Shown here: piece after piece, positions 18,771-28,695 of the stretch
How the letters are laid out: every line of letters begins with the position of its first letter
Position numbering within the stretch: the first letter of the stretch is position 1
NCBI RefSeq assembly: GCF_949769195.1
Contig: NZ_OX458333.1
Span: forward strand, 2,418,001 to 2,482,000
Reading direction: 5' to 3'
Source: Methylocaldum szegediense
GTDB taxonomy: Bacteria; Pseudomonadota; Gammaproteobacteria; Methylococcales; Methylococcaceae
DNA: 64,000 nt
Notes under the pieces: model-generated
The model's database searches: none
What the model saw: the letters and a program-made list of their open reading frames with translations, nothing else
What the model was told of the DNA's origin: nothing
Program-made: the position numbers and the translations under genes

Positions 18771-20180
18771 TCACTGACCAAATACTCTCAGGGTCTCGGC
18801 AATCTGCTCCTTGGCGTCGTACAGCACCTTGAGCGACTGCTCCGGAGTCAGTGTAGCGTCTTTGAGTTTGGCGTAAGCGGGTAATTCGGTGATGGGCGGC
18901 AAATCAGCCATTCTGGGCGTTCCGAGATAGCTGTGCCATGTCGCCAATTGGACGATATCGGCCAAATCAAGCCGGTCCGTGCCGGAGGAATAGTTCCACT
19001 GCTCGGCAATTAGCGGAAGATCGAGATACTCGTCGGAAAACTCCCATTTGGCGAGCAAATATTGCCCGACCGGACCTTGGATGATGGGCAATGCCACCTC
19101 GAGTTCCTCCGAATTTTGATGCTCGGACCGAAATTTTTCGGCGAAAGAAAGAAAAGGAACGGCGCCGATACGAACGATCAATCCTCCCAACAGCGCTTTG
19201 TCCGGATCGACCTGTCCGGTTTTCGCCGCCAGCACGGATGAAATCACCGACATGTGAAGGCTGGTCTTCCACACCTCCGTCATGAGCTTCCTGATCGGCG
19301 GGCTGCCCGCATTGAAAATCCCCTTCATGCTCATGCTGAAAATGAGGTTACGGGTCGCTACCAGGCCCAATCGGGCGATAGCGCTTTGGCAAGTCTTGGC
19401 CGGCTCGGCAGTGAGAAAAAGCGGAGAGTTCGCTACTTGTATCAGCTTGGTCGCGAGCGCAGGGTCCGTCTGCACGATTTTTGTCGCTTTGACGAAGTCG
19501 ATCTCCTCGCGCATGGCCTGCCTCAGCTTGAAGGCCACCGACGGGAAAGCCGGCAAGTCGAGCTTACCTTTATGGAACGTTCGGCAAAAAACATAGAACA
19601 AGCTGCTTCCCCGCAGCTCCGGAGGCAGCGGACACCGCGTCAGATCCGGCGGGCTAATCGTCCGGACCTGTGGCCTCTCGGCATACTGCCGTAAGATCGA
19701 GGTAGGCACGCGCAATACCCAAACGTCCGTCCAGGCATGTGCCGTGACCGACGCCCTTCCGTCCCGATTCAACGGAAAACGGGCAGCATCGCTGTCCGAG
19801 TCCACCTTTCTTTTGGTGCCACGCTCCGGGCCGATCATCAGCGTGCCTTTTAGTAAAAAAATATCGGTATCGGTCTCCTCGCCCCCGCGGAAGACGGCCG
19901 AGCCCGCCGGATAGAACTCCATCAGACGCTCGGAAGCGAAAGCGATCAGTTCTTCTTCGCTGAGCGCCGCCAGCGGTGCCAAACGCCTTAGAATCTCGGG
20001 AGGAACTGGCTCAGTTCTGATCGACACAGGTGGGGGGGCGTCCGATCCCGCCAGGACCAGGTCGGAAAGGATTTGAATGTCGGGATAAGCAGCGCTCCTT
20101 TTGGCCGCAACCAACCTGAAGCTGAGCCAGCCTGCTGCACCGAGACTGAGGATACCGATTGCCAATACGAGGGTATTCAT
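18771..20180 (-). CDS. Membrane-anchored HDOD-domain protein, paralogue of the next gene
   Basis: A 469-residue protein starting with one membrane helix (MNTLVLAIGILSLGAAGWLS), which the neighbour lacks. A cNMP-binding-like barrel (about 80-165; FASERLMEFYPAGSAVFRGG) is followed by an HDOD domain (about 205-410; DPALATKLIQVANSPLFL and TCQSAIARLGLVATRNLIF). The two proteins share order, spacing and the C-terminal end (SLKVLYDAKEQI here, SLKVLHDAEDRI there), which indicates an old tandem duplication. The pair likely forms one operon with prlC. The anchored and the soluble forms might work as partners; this is an inference. Confidence 0.88.
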   Translation of the reverse strand: MNTLVLAIGILSLGAAGWLSFRLVAAKRSAAYPDIQILSDLVLAGSDAPPPVSIRTEPVPPEILRRLAPLAALSEEELIAFASERLMEFYPAGSAVFRGGEETDTDIFLLKGTLMIGPERGTKRKVDSDSDAARFPLNRDGRASVTAHAWTDVWVLRVPTSILRQYAERPQVRTISPPDLTRCPLPPELRGSSLFYVFCRTFHKGKLDLPAFPSVAFKLRQAMREEIDFVKATKIVQTDPALATKLIQVANSPLFLTAEPAKTCQSAIARLGLVATRNLIFSMSMKGIFNAGSPPIRKLMTEVWKTSLHMSVISSVLAAKTGQVDPDKALLGGLIVRIGAVPFLSFAEKFRSEHQNSEELEVALPIIQGPVGQYLLAKWEFSDEYLDLPLIAEQWNYSSGTDRLDLADIVQLATWHSYLGTPRMADLPPITELPAYAKLKDATLTPEQSLKVLYDAKEQIAETLRVFGQ

Positions 20181-20298
20181 TTATAGCCGCTCACTCCAAG
20201 GCGGAACATCCGTTTTGCTCTATATGTGACGCGCTTCACATACAACTCTACGAGCGCATGCTTGGCCGCTTCTAAAATACTAGCCTAACCGCCGTTTA

Positions 20299-20351
20299 TT
20301 AACCCGGCCTATAAAATATAGGCGGGTTAATCCGGGGCAGGGATGCCCCGG
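20299..20351. other. Two adjacent hairpins downstream of gcvT
   Basis: AACCCGGCCTATA pairs with TATAGGCGGGTT (about 20299-20327) and CCGGGGCA pairs with TGCCCCGG (20332-20351). They lie beyond the gcvT stop on its strand and may end transcription or protect the mRNA. They lack a clear T-tract. Confidence 0.45.
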
Positions 20352-20443
20352 CGCGGCGACAAGCCCCGTGAGCATAAACCGGGCGTGTACCGGCTTGGGC
20401 GACAGCCCGTAAACACCAGGGAGGGTATTTGCGGGGCTGATTA

Positions 20444-21544
20444 TTAACTTCGATCCAAGTCGAAAATCGCGCGTCCCTGCCTGACAAAACGCGGCGGCGT
20501 AATCAGTACCTCTTTTAAGCGGCCACGAATATCCACCCAGGCGCGGTCATAAGCCCCGGGAGGAACACGGGCAAAGGCGATCGATCGGTTGAGCGTAGGC
20601 GAGAAAATCCCGCTCGTGACGACACCCTCGCTTCCCCCCGGAACGACGACCTTCTGCCCATGCCGCAACACGCCCTTATCCGTCAACACGAGCCCGACAA
20701 ACCGGCGCAGTTGCCCGGTTTTCCGCTGCTCCTCCAAAGCCGTACGACCGATGAAGCTACGCTCGGCCGGTTCCCAGGCGACCGTCCAGGCCAACCCCGC
20801 TTCTAGCGGAGTCACGGTCTCGTCCATATCCAGTCCATAAAGACGCATGCCGGCTTCGAGCCGCAAAGTGTCGCGGGCGCCCAGTCCGCAAGGTCTAAAG
20901 CCTTCCGCGATTAGCCCTGTCCACAAGGCGGGCGCGTCGGTTTGAGGCAGAATGATTTCCAAACCATCCTCGCCCGTGTAGCCGCTGCAGGACAGAAACC
21001 AATCGCCTGCCTCGGCAAACTCGAACGGCGCCAGGGAAGCAGCGGCGGCGTGCAATTCCGCCGGCAGACAAGCATCGGCTTTGCGTCTCGCTTCCGGCCC
21101 CTGCGCTGCGATGATCGCGAGATCCTGTCTAGGCAGGATGTTCACGGAGAATCCCAGGGCATGCCGCTCAATCCAGGCAATGACCTTCTCGCGGGTAGCG
21201 GCATTGCCCACGATCCGATACCGATCCTCCGCGCGGCGGAAAACGGTCAAATCGTCTAGGATGCCGCCGCTTTCGTCGAGCATGCAGCTGTACAGCGCCT
21301 TGCCGGAACCGCTCAATCGAGCGACGTCGTTCGCCAGCAGTTCGCGCAGAAACCGACAGCAGTCCTTACCTTCGAGATCGATAATAGTCATGTGCGACAC
21401 GTCGAAAATCCCGGCGTCGCGCCGCACGGCATGGTGCTCTTCTAGTTGCGATCCAAAATGAAGCGGTAGCTCCCAGCCGGCGAACTCCACCATGCGTCCG
21501 CCGTTTTGTTTGTGGATGTCGTTCAAGATTGTTTTGCGCGCCAT
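20444..21544 (-). CDS. gcvT: Aminomethyltransferase, glycine cleavage T protein
   Basis: A 366-residue enzyme that transfers the aminomethyl carbon from lipoylated H protein to tetrahydrofolate, yielding methylene-THF and ammonia. Markers are the N-terminal MVEFAGWELPLHFGSQLEEH, VRRDAGIFDVSHM, the folate-site YTGEDGLEI, and GLGARDTLRLEAGMRLYG. The start at 21544 (MARKTILNDIHKQ) fits the family; longer in-frame starts exist but add a non-conserved tail. The other gcv genes are not adjacent. No glycine riboswitch pattern was found in the 220-nt leader. It fits the one-carbon theme of this genome. Confidence 0.95.
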   Translation of the reverse strand: MARKTILNDIHKQNGGRMVEFAGWELPLHFGSQLEEHHAVRRDAGIFDVSHMTIIDLEGKDCCRFLRELLANDVARLSGSGKALYSCMLDESGGILDDLTVFRRAEDRYRIVGNAATREKVIAWIERHALGFSVNILPRQDLAIIAAQGPEARRKADACLPAELHAAAASLAPFEFAEAGDWFLSCSGYTGEDGLEIILPQTDAPALWTGLIAEGFRPCGLGARDTLRLEAGMRLYGLDMDETVTPLEAGLAWTVAWEPAERSFIGRTALEEQRKTGQLRRFVGLVLTDKGVLRHGQKVVVPGGSEGVVTSGIFSPTLNRSIAFARVPPGAYDRAWVDIRGRLKEVLITPPRFVRQGRAIFDLDRS

Positions 21545-21725
21545 GGATTCGGACCTGACATCTTTGAATGGATGCTTGTTTAGACTCATCACTCGCGGAT
21601 ACCACTCGAAGGAAAACATGAGCGCCCGCGATCGCCGGGTCCCACACGGACTTCGGCTTCTCGGAGCCACCTTTCATCCCCTGAGCGAACGCCTCGCCGG
21701 GCAAATCCAAAAACCAAGAAACAAA

Positions 21726-21747
21726 GAGGCCGGCAAAAGCCGGCCTC
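21726..21747 (-). terminator. Terminator after hppA
   Basis: A perfect 9-bp stem GAGGCCGGC/GCCGGCCTC with an AAAA loop is followed on the minus strand by TTTGTTTCTT, about 20 nt past the hppA stop. Confidence 0.9.
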
Positions 21748-21767
21748 GAATCATACTGTTGCGATGC

Positions 21768-23900
21768 TTACAGCAACGGAATGATCAAAAGCGCCACGAT
21801 ATTGATGATCTTGATCATGGGGTTGACGGCCGGACCTGCCGTGTCCTTGTACGGATCACCGACAGTATCGCCGGTCACGGCTGCTTTATGGGCTTCCGAA
21901 CCCTTGCCCCCGTGATGTCCATCCTCAATATATTTTTTCGCATTGTCCCAGGCACCGCCCCCGGTGGTCATCGAAATGGCCACGAACAAGCCGGTAATGA
22001 TCGACCCGATGAGCACGCCGCCCAGCGCCTCCTTTCCAAGGAGCAGTCCGACCAGAAGAGGTATCGCAACGGGCAACAGAGAGGGCACGATCATCTCCTT
22101 GATTGCCGCTCTGGTCAGCATATCCACAGCCTTCGAATAATCCGGCTTCGCGGTATAGTCCATGATACCGGGAATTTCCCGGAACTGACGCCGCACTTCG
22201 TTGACGATGCCGCCTGCGGCACGTCCTACGGCCTCCATCGCCAGTGCGCCGAACAGATAAGGCACCAAACCGCCGATGAAGAGCCCGATGACCACCATGT
22301 GGTTGGACAGCTCGAAGACGGTATCGCCGCCCAGGTTATGGGTATAGTCGGCGAACAGCACGAGCGCGGCGAGCCCGGCCGAGCCGATAGCATAACCCTT
22401 GGTGACCGCTTTGGTGGTATTGCCGACGGCATCGAGCGGATCGGTGATATTGCGGATTTCCGCGGGCAATTCGGCCATCTCGGCGATGCCTCCGGCGTTG
22501 TCCGTGATGGGACCGTAGGCGTCCAGGGCCACGATCATCCCGGTCATGGACAGCATCGCCGTAGCCGCCACCGCGATGCCGAACAAACCGGCCAGTTCGT
22601 AGGCTCCCCAGATGCTCGCGCATACGGCAACGACGGGTGCCGCGGTGGACTTCATGGAGATGCCCAACCCCGCGATGATGTTGGTAGCATGCCCGGTGGT
22701 GGATGCCGATGCGATGTGCTGCACCGGTTTGAATTCCGTCGCCGTGTAGTACTCGGTGATAGCGACCATGGCCCCGGTCAGGATCAGGCCGATGAGCGCG
22801 GAAAAATAAATGTCGTTTGCCGAAATCGTTTCGCCCCCAAGCGACACTTCGCCGCCGAACAGCGCGAGCGTCACCGGATAGAACGCTAGAGCGGCCAGGC
22901 TCCCGGAAATGATGACGCCCTTGTAAAGCCCGCTCATGATCTTGCGTCCTTCGCCGACCTCCACGAAACCCGTGCCGATGATGGACGCTATGATCGAGAT
23001 TCCGCCGAGCACCAGCGGATAAGCGATAGCGTTTTCCGATCCCGAGGTGAGCAGGCCGCCCAGCAGCATGGTGGCGATGATGGTCACCGCGTAGGTTTCG
23101 AACAAGTCGGCAGCCATGCCGGCGCAATCGCCCACATTGTCACCCACGTTGTCAGCGATGACGGCCGGATTGCGCGGATCGTCCTCGGGAATTCCGGCCT
23201 CAACCTTGCCCACCAAATCCGCACCGACGTCGGCACCCTTAGTGAAGATGCCGCCCCCCAAACGAGCGAAAATGGAAATCAGCGATCCCCCGAAAGCGAG
23301 CCCCACCAACGCGTGTAGAGGATCTTCAACACCCGACGCCTTAAGAACCACGTAATAACCGGCAACGCCCAGCAGCCCCAGTCCGACCACCAATAGCCCG
23401 GTGATCGCGCCGCCCCGGAAGGCGACGGTGAAAGCGGCATTCATGCCTTGGTAAGCCGCTTGCGCGGTACGCGAGTTGGACCGCACCGAGATGTTCATGC
23501 CTACATAACCGGCAACGCCGGACAGCACGGCACCGACCGCGAAGCCTAGCGCGACCGCCCACCCCAAAGTGACGCCGATCACCAGGAAGAGAGCGCCACC
23601 GACCAGACCGATCGTCTTGTACTGGCGGTTCAGATAAGCTTTGGCGCCTTGCTGAATGGCCGAGGCAATGTCGACCATGCGCTCATTGCCCGGCGATTGG
23701 GCGTTGATCCAGGAAATGGAAAGGATCCCGTAGATCAGGGCGGCGACCGCAGCCGTGAAGGCAAAAGCCACCCCCCAGCCGATGGTGTAACCGATATACA
23801 GCAACTCGATGAGTGCCAACCCGGCGATAAGCTTACAACGGCGGTCAGTCAGTACCTGCCGGACGCCCTCTTGAGCTCGGGCGACGAGTAAATAGGCCAT
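21768..23900 (-). CDS. hppA: Membrane-bound proton-pumping pyrophosphatase
   Basis: A 710-residue protein with about 16 membrane helices that couples pyrophosphate hydrolysis to proton export. The substrate site motifs [20 protein letters not shown], then [19 protein letters not shown], and the C-terminal [16 protein letters not shown] are intact. [16 protein letters not shown] carries lysine where potassium-dependent enzymes have alanine, so this should be the K+-independent type. It is 63 nt downstream of pfp and ends at a strong terminator, so the two probably share one transcript. With pfp it links glycolytic pyrophosphate turnover to membrane energisation. Confidence 0.96.
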   Translation of the reverse strand: MAYLLVARAQEGVRQVLTDRRCKLIAGLALIELLYIGYTIGWGVAFAFTAAVAALIYGILSISWINAQSPGNERMVDIASAIQQGAKAYLNRQYKTIGLVGGALFLVIGVTLGWAVALGFAVGAVLSGVAGYVGMNISVRSNSRTAQAAYQGMNAAFTVAFRGGAITGLLVVGLGLLGVAGYYVVLKASGVEDPLHALVGLAFGGSLISIFARLGGGIFTKGADVGADLVGKVEAGIPEDDPRNPAVIADNVGDNVGDCAGMAADLFETYAVTIIATMLLGGLLTSGSENAIAYPLVLGGISIIASIIGTGFVEVGEGRKIMSGLYKGVIISGSLAALAFYPVTLALFGGEVSLGGETISANDIYFSALIGLILTGAMVAITEYYTATEFKPVQHIASASTTGHATNIIAGLGISMKSTAAPVVAVCASIWGAYELAGLFGIAVAATAMLSMTGMIVALDAYGPITDNAGGIAEMAELPAEIRNITDPLDAVGNTTKAVTKGYAIGSAGLAALVLFADYTHNLGGDTVFELSNHMVVIGLFIGGLVPYLFGALAMEAVGRAAGGIVNEVRRQFREIPGIMDYTAKPDYSKAVDMLTRAAIKEMIVPSLLPVAIPLLVGLLLGKEALGGVLIGSIITGLFVAISMTTGGGAWDNAKKYIEDGHHGGKGSEAHKAAVTGDTVGDPYKDTAGPAVNPMIKIINIVALLIIPLL

Positions 23901-23962
23901 GTTCTCCTCCTCTTTTTTTACGAATTCTTATTTTTACACCACATGAGGCATGTGATTGGAAA

Positions 23963-25225
23963 TCACACTGCGAATTGGCTGGTTAGTTTTTTGGGAACCG
24001 CCGCGTTTTTCAGTACGACGTAATCTGGCAATCCGTTCCGGTACGGCGGATAGTCTTCACCTTCGATCAAAGGAAGCAAATAGGCGCGGCAGGCATCGGT
24101 AATGCCAAAACCGTCCTCGGAAATAAACTCACGCGGCATTTTCTTTTCCACGTTGGCCACATCCGCCAAGTCGGCGTGGCCGATCTCCCACCGATAGGGC
24201 GAATTGGAGGTACGGACGATCGTGGGCATGACCGCATTCTTACCTTCCAGAGCCAACTCGACGGCGGCTTTGCCCACAGCGTAGGCCTGCTCGACATCGG
24301 TTTTCGAAGCGATATGACGGGCGGAGCGCTGCAGATAATCGGCCACCGCCCAGTGGCACCGAAATCCCAAACCATTCTTGACCAGCGAAGCGATCAGCGG
24401 AGCGACACCGCCCAACTGGGTATGACCGAACACGTCCTTGATGCCGGCGTCGGCCAAGAATTTACCGTCGGGGCCTTTCACGCCCTCGGAGACCACGATC
24501 GAGCAATAGCCGTAACGCTTGACCTTATCCTCGACCGCCGCCAGGAACTTCGCTTGATCGAACGGAACTTCCGGAAACAGGATGACGAGAGGAATATCGC
24601 GCGTCTCGTCGGCCGCCAGCCCGCCGGCCGCCGCGATCCAACCAGCATGGCGTCCCATGACTTCGATAACGAAAATCTTGGTGGATGTAGCCGCCATTGA
24701 GGCTACGTCGAAACTGCCCTCGAGGGTGGAGATGGCGATATATTTGGCCACGGAGCCGAACCCCGGACAGTTGTCGGTGATAGGCAGATCGTTATCCACC
24801 GTCTTGGGGATGTGGATAGCGCACAAGGGGTAGCCCATTTTTTCCGAAAGCTGCGACACTTTGAGGCAGGTATCGGCCGAGTCGCCGCCGCCGTTGTAGA
24901 AAAAATAGCCGATGTCGTGAGCCTTGAAGACTTCGATCAGCCGCTCGTATTGCGCCCTGCCCTCCTCGAGTCCCTTCAGCTTGTAGCGGCAGGAACCGAA
25001 AGCCCCGCCCGGCGTATACCGCAGACCTGCGATAGCCTGATCGGATTCCTGCGTCGTGTCGATGAGGTCTTCGGTTAACGCGCCGACGATGCCGTTACGC
25101 CCCGCATAAACACTGCCGATGCGATCGCTGTACTGGCGCGCAGTCTCAATCACACCGCAGGCAGATGCGTTAATGACAGCGGTCACGCCGCCAGATTGGG
25201 CGTAAAATGCATTCCGAATGGCCAT
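23963..25225 (-). CDS. pfp: Pyrophosphate-dependent 6-phosphofructokinase
   Basis: A 420-residue enzyme for the reversible reaction PPi + fructose 6-phosphate to fructose 1,6-bisphosphate + Pi. Markers are AQSGGVTAVINASACG at the N-terminus, the phosphate loop NGGGDSADTCLKV, IPKTVDNDLPITDNCPGFGS and EVMGRHAGWIAAAGGLA. Related methanotroph enzymes also act on sedoheptulose 7-phosphate and ribulose 5-phosphate, which fits the ribulose monophosphate pathway; that is family knowledge, not visible here. The downstream partner is hppA, the same pairing as in Methylococcus. Confidence 0.95.
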   Translation of the reverse strand: MAIRNAFYAQSGGVTAVINASACGVIETARQYSDRIGSVYAGRNGIVGALTEDLIDTTQESDQAIAGLRYTPGGAFGSCRYKLKGLEEGRAQYERLIEVFKAHDIGYFFYNGGGDSADTCLKVSQLSEKMGYPLCAIHIPKTVDNDLPITDNCPGFGSVAKYIAISTLEGSFDVASMAATSTKIFVIEVMGRHAGWIAAAGGLAADETRDIPLVILFPEVPFDQAKFLAAVEDKVKRYGYCSIVVSEGVKGPDGKFLADAGIKDVFGHTQLGGVAPLIASLVKNGLGFRCHWAVADYLQRSARHIASKTDVEQAYAVGKAAVELALEGKNAVMPTIVRTSNSPYRWEIGHADLADVANVEKKMPREFISEDGFGITDACRAYLLPLIEGEDYPPYRNGLPDYVVLKNAAVPKKLTSQFAV

Positions 25226-25421
25226 AGCCGTCCTTTTATCCTCCGGAGTCCGAAAGAGCCTACATTAGAACAATTAATCCGACAGTACAAGGCACTTAGA
25301 AGGTCAATCAGGCCGTAATCCTACGTACGGACATTTACTGATTTTTGTCGAAAAACGAGAAACTTAGTCCGTCTTGGCAGAAGACGACCCGTCGGCAAAA
25401 AGCTGCCGAGCCACGGCGTCC

Positions 25422-26831
25422 CTACCCGCCGCCGATAGGCTCGGTTTGAAGAAAACGGAAAATGGCTGGATTGTCGCAGCCCGCGGCATTGAAACGCAGC
25501 CAGGGCGAGGCTTCCTGATAGGGGCTGAACAAGGCACCCGGCGCCAGCATGATGCCCTGCTTGGCAGCCGCCGCCGCGAGCGCGGTAGCGTTCTCGGATG
25601 GATCTCGGCGCGCCCAGATGAAAAGGCCGTCTTCCTCTTCGCGATAGAGCTCGAGCCCGCTGTTTTCCAAGTTCTTTACGGCTTCCCCGCGCGCCTTGCG
25701 CAGCCGCGAACGCAGCTTTTCCAGATGCTTCCGGTAATAGCCGTCGGTGAGAAGCTCGTAAACCAGCCTCTCGTCGATTTCCGAGGTTGTTAGGCTGGTC
25801 AGGAGCTTGAGATCCGTCAGGCTCTCGGCGATTTCGTATTTGCAGGCCAGGAAACCGACTCTGAGACTCGCGGAAACGGTTTTGGAGAAACTGCTCACGA
25901 ACACTACCCGTTCCAATTGGTCCAGGGTCGCGAGGCGGGTCAACTGCCCGCTCAGTAAATCGCCGTAGACATCGTCCTCCACGACCATCAGATCGTAGCG
26001 TTCGGCCAGTTGCAACACTCTGTGGGCAACCGGCTGAGCAATGCTGACGCCGGTCGGATTGTGCAGCACGGTATTGGTAAAAAAGACCTTGGGCTTATGC
26101 TCCTGGATTAGGCGTTCCATCGCGCCGGTATCCGGGCCTCGGGTCGTCCAAGGCACGCCGACCAGGCGTGCTCCCGAAAGCTTCAGATAGCCGAACAGGG
26201 TGTAATAGCCCGGATCGTCCACCAGCACGGCATCGCCCGGTTTGACGAACAACCGGCTGATCAGGTCCAGGGCATGGGTGGCGCCACGGGTGGTGACGAT
26301 CTGCCGCGAAGAACAGCCGATACCCTGGTCTTCGAGCCGCCGTGCCAACAGAACCCGCAACGGTTCGTAGCCGGCCGGCAAGCCGTAACCGGTCAAATGG
26401 GGACCGCTTTTGCGGGCGAGCGTACGCAGACTGCGCTGTATCCCCGCGCCGTCCATCCACTCGCCGGGCAGCCAGCCGGCGCCCGGCATGGCGAAATGGG
26501 ATTGTTCCTGCAAAGCGTTGCGGAGCAGCCAAAGCACATCCATCGCTCTTTCGAGCCGGCAGGACTGATTCGCGGCGTTCCCGTATTCCGGGCGCTGGGC
26601 GACGTAGAAACCCGAGCCCTGTCGCGATTTCAGATAGCCCATCGCCACCAGCCGATCGAACGCCTGCACCACGGTAAATTTGCTGACGCGGTGCTCTTTC
26701 GCGAAATGCCGGAGCGAAGGCAGACGCGTGCCCGGCCGCAAGAGCCGCTCATCGACGCGTTGTTTGATACCGGCCACGATTTGTTCGATCAAAGGGCGGC
26801 TGTCGTGGGGATCGAGATCGAGAAAGTTCAT
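25422..26831 (-). CDS. MocR-type regulator (GntR HTH fused to PLP aminotransferase fold)
   Basis: A 469-residue fusion. Residues about 8-75 form a GntR winged helix (RPLIEQIVAGIKQRVDERLL, LRHFAKEHRVSKFTVVQAFDR). The remaining part is a fold-I aminotransferase with DDPGYYTLFGYLK, VVEDDVYGDLL and the PLP lysine in SSFSKTVSASLRVGF. MocR proteins normally sense PLP or amino acid adducts and control a nearby, often divergent gene. Here the divergent gene encodes a glutathione S-transferase, and the spacer carries a TGTATCTGTA-type sequence. The phzF operon farther right is another possible target. Confidence 0.93.
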   Translation of the reverse strand: MNFLDLDPHDSRPLIEQIVAGIKQRVDERLLRPGTRLPSLRHFAKEHRVSKFTVVQAFDRLVAMGYLKSRQGSGFYVAQRPEYGNAANQSCRLERAMDVLWLLRNALQEQSHFAMPGAGWLPGEWMDGAGIQRSLRTLARKSGPHLTGYGLPAGYEPLRVLLARRLEDQGIGCSSRQIVTTRGATHALDLISRLFVKPGDAVLVDDPGYYTLFGYLKLSGARLVGVPWTTRGPDTGAMERLIQEHKPKVFFTNTVLHNPTGVSIAQPVAHRVLQLAERYDLMVVEDDVYGDLLSGQLTRLATLDQLERVVFVSSFSKTVSASLRVGFLACKYEIAESLTDLKLLTSLTTSEIDERLVYELLTDGYYRKHLEKLRSRLRKARGEAVKNLENSGLELYREEEDGLFIWARRDPSENATALAAAAAKQGIMLAPGALFSPYQEASPWLRFNAAGCDNPAIFRFLQTEPIGGG

Positions 26832-26876
26832 GATTGTCCTGGCTCCGCGACCGGTACAGGTTGGCCGGATCGATCG

Positions 26877-26922
26877 TCAACTGTATCTGTATTGTCCGCA
26901 ACCGGTTGGTTATTGTACGGCC
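26877..26922. promoter_or_regulatory. Possible MocR operator and divergent promoter region
   Basis: The 199-nt spacer between the MocR gene and the GST gene holds CTGTATCTGTATTGTCCGC, a gap, then TTATTGTACGG. Repeats of the form CTGTATCTGTA are often seen before genes controlled by MocR proteins. This is a pattern call without other support. Confidence 0.4.
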
Positions 26923-27030
26923 ACCATTGCACAAAGACGATCTTCGAAACGCTCGTGTGGATGATCCGGCGACGGTGACCGGAAAACCAAGCGGCCGAAT
27001 TGGTAAAACAAACCCAAACCAGGCACGATC

Positions 27031-27624
27031 ATGAAGCTTTACGACATGGAATTATCGGGAAATGCTTACAAAATCAGACTGTTTTGCTCGTTGCTCGGGC
27101 TGCATTGCGAGTCAGTCCCCGTCGATCTGACAAAGCAGGAACACAAACACGCGGATTTCCTAGCCTTGAATCCACGCGGACAGGTTCCCGTGCTAGACGA
27201 TGGCGGCACCATCGTGTGGGACTCCATGGCGATCCTGGTGTACCTGGCCAGAAAATACGCCGACCATCGCTGGCTCCCAACCGAAGCGGAAGCGATGGCG
27301 AGGGTCATGCAATGGCTGGCGTTATCGGAAAACGAGATCCTGTATGGTCTCGCTCGGGCGCGGGCCGTGAAGAGATTCAAGCGTCCCTGGGATCTGGCTC
27401 AATGCCAGGAACTGGGGAGATCCGCTTTGAGCGTCATGGAAAATCATCTCCAACATGAACAATGGCTGGCCGCAGACTGGCCAACCATCGCCGATATCGC
27501 CTGTTATCCGTATGTCGCACTGGCTCCGGAAGGCGGCATAGCGTTAGACGACTATCCCCACGTCAGGCAATGGCTCGCACGTATCCGGTCCTTGCCAGGT
27601 TACGTCGGCATGCCGGGACTCTGA
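27031..27624 (+). CDS. Glutathione S-transferase family protein
   Basis: A 197-residue protein with an N-terminal thioredoxin-like domain (about 1-75; YDMELSGNAYKIRLFCSLLG, NPRGQVPVLDDGGTIVWDSM) and a C-terminal all-helical domain (ADWPTIADIACYPYVALAPE). The cis-proline QVPVL and the ES/DS glutathione motif (WDSMAILVYL) are present. It is close in type to bacterial GSTs with a catalytic serine. Divergent from the MocR regulator. The substrate is unknown. Confidence 0.92.
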   Translation: MKLYDMELSGNAYKIRLFCSLLGLHCESVPVDLTKQEHKHADFLALNPRGQVPVLDDGGTIVWDSMAILVYLARKYADHRWLPTEAEAMARVMQWLALSENEILYGLARARAVKRFKRPWDLAQCQELGRSALSVMENHLQHEQWLAADWPTIADIACYPYVALAPEGGIALDDYPHVRQWLARIRSLPGYVGMPGL

Positions 27625-27885
27625 TCGTCCCTTCCGAATTTGGATGAACATGAGGCGGTGACCGCTAACTCGAAGGACGATTGGTTGAGGCGTTACGCCG
27701 GAAAAGAGTTCTCGGCCGATGAAGCCAACGTGCTTTCGGCCGGCAGAACGCCGCGAGGAGATGGACAATTCCAACGACAGAGGGTGAGCCGAAGGGCTGC
27801 GTCGGCACGGGTTGCCTTCTGAGCTTAGCAATTTTGAGACTTACCGCTAAACCGCGATAAAAACACTCTACACAGAAAAGAATCC

Positions 27886-28695
27886 ATGCGTATTCCCATC
27901 TTTCAGATCGATGCCTTCACCGACCGTCTGTTTCGGGGAAACCCGGCGGCGGTATGTATACTCGACCGCTGGCTTGATGATCCGGTTCTACTAGCCATCG
28001 CCGCCGAGAACAATCTGTCCGAAACGGCTTTCCTGGTCGGCGGAAACGGGCGTTATACCTTGCGCTGGTTCACGCCCGAGGTCGAAGTGAATCTCTGCGG
28101 CCATGCCACCCTGGCTTCGGCTTATGTGGTGTTCCGGGAGCTGGAGCCGAGCTTGCAGGAAGTTCTTTTCGACAGCCGCAGCGGCGAACTCCGGGTAAGC
28201 CGCAAGGATGAACTCCTGACCCTGGACTTTCCAGCGAGCCATGGACAGACCTGCGACTGTCCCGATCTCCTTGCTCAAGGGCTGGGCCGGAAACCCTTGG
28301 AGGTCCTGCGCAATGCCAATTACCTTTGCGTTTTCGCCGACGAAGAAGACATCCGCTCCCTGACGCCGGATTTTCCGGTCTTGGCGAGGCTCGATGCTCA
28401 GTGCGTGATCGTCACGGCACCGGGCCGAACCGTCGATTTCGTTTCGCGCATGTTCGCTCCGAAAATCGGCATCCCGGAAGATCCGGTGACCGGCTCGGCG
28501 CACTGCCTGCTCGCGACCTACTGGGCCGCACGCACCGGCAAGACGCGCTTCACCGCGAGGCAGCTGTCGCACCGGGGCGGCGAACTCGAGTGCGAATTGC
28601 GGGACGAGCGCGTTTTCATCTCCGGCCGGGCGGTGAAATATCTGCAAGGCGAAATTCTGATTCCATCATCGACCGAGGAACCGACTATCCCATGA
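27886..28695 (+). CDS. PhzF-family isomerase
   Basis: A 269-residue protein of the PhzF / diaminopimelate-epimerase fold. The N-terminal motif IDAFTDRLFRGNPAAVCILD, the catalytic glutamate region AENNLSETAFLV, the segment VNLCGHATLASAYV and the C-terminal GIPEDPVTGSAHCLLA are intact. PhzF itself isomerises a chorismate-derived intermediate, but most family members have unknown substrates. The stop overlaps the next start by ATGA, so translation is coupled to the aminotransferase. No phenazine genes are present. Confidence 0.93.
   Translation: MRIPIFQIDAFTDRLFRGNPAAVCILDRWLDDPVLLAIAAENNLSETAFLVGGNGRYTLRWFTPEVEVNLCGHATLASAYVVFRELEPSLQEVLFDSRSGELRVSRKDELLTLDFPASHGQTCDCPDLLAQGLGRKPLEVLRNANYLCVFADEEDIRSLTPDFPVLARLDAQCVIVTAPGRTVDFVSRMFAPKIGIPEDPVTGSAHCLLATYWAARTGKTRFTARQLSHRGGELECELRDERVFISGRAVKYLQGEILIPSSTEEPTIP

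Noticed and set aside
21545-21725. Glycine riboswitch upstream of gcvT
   Set aside because: The leader lacks the conserved tandem aptamer words, and the part near hppA is a terminator.
21492-22889. 465-codon plus-strand open frame overlapping gcvT and hppA
   Set aside because: Low-complexity His/Gly/Arg-rich translation, antisense to two conserved genes.
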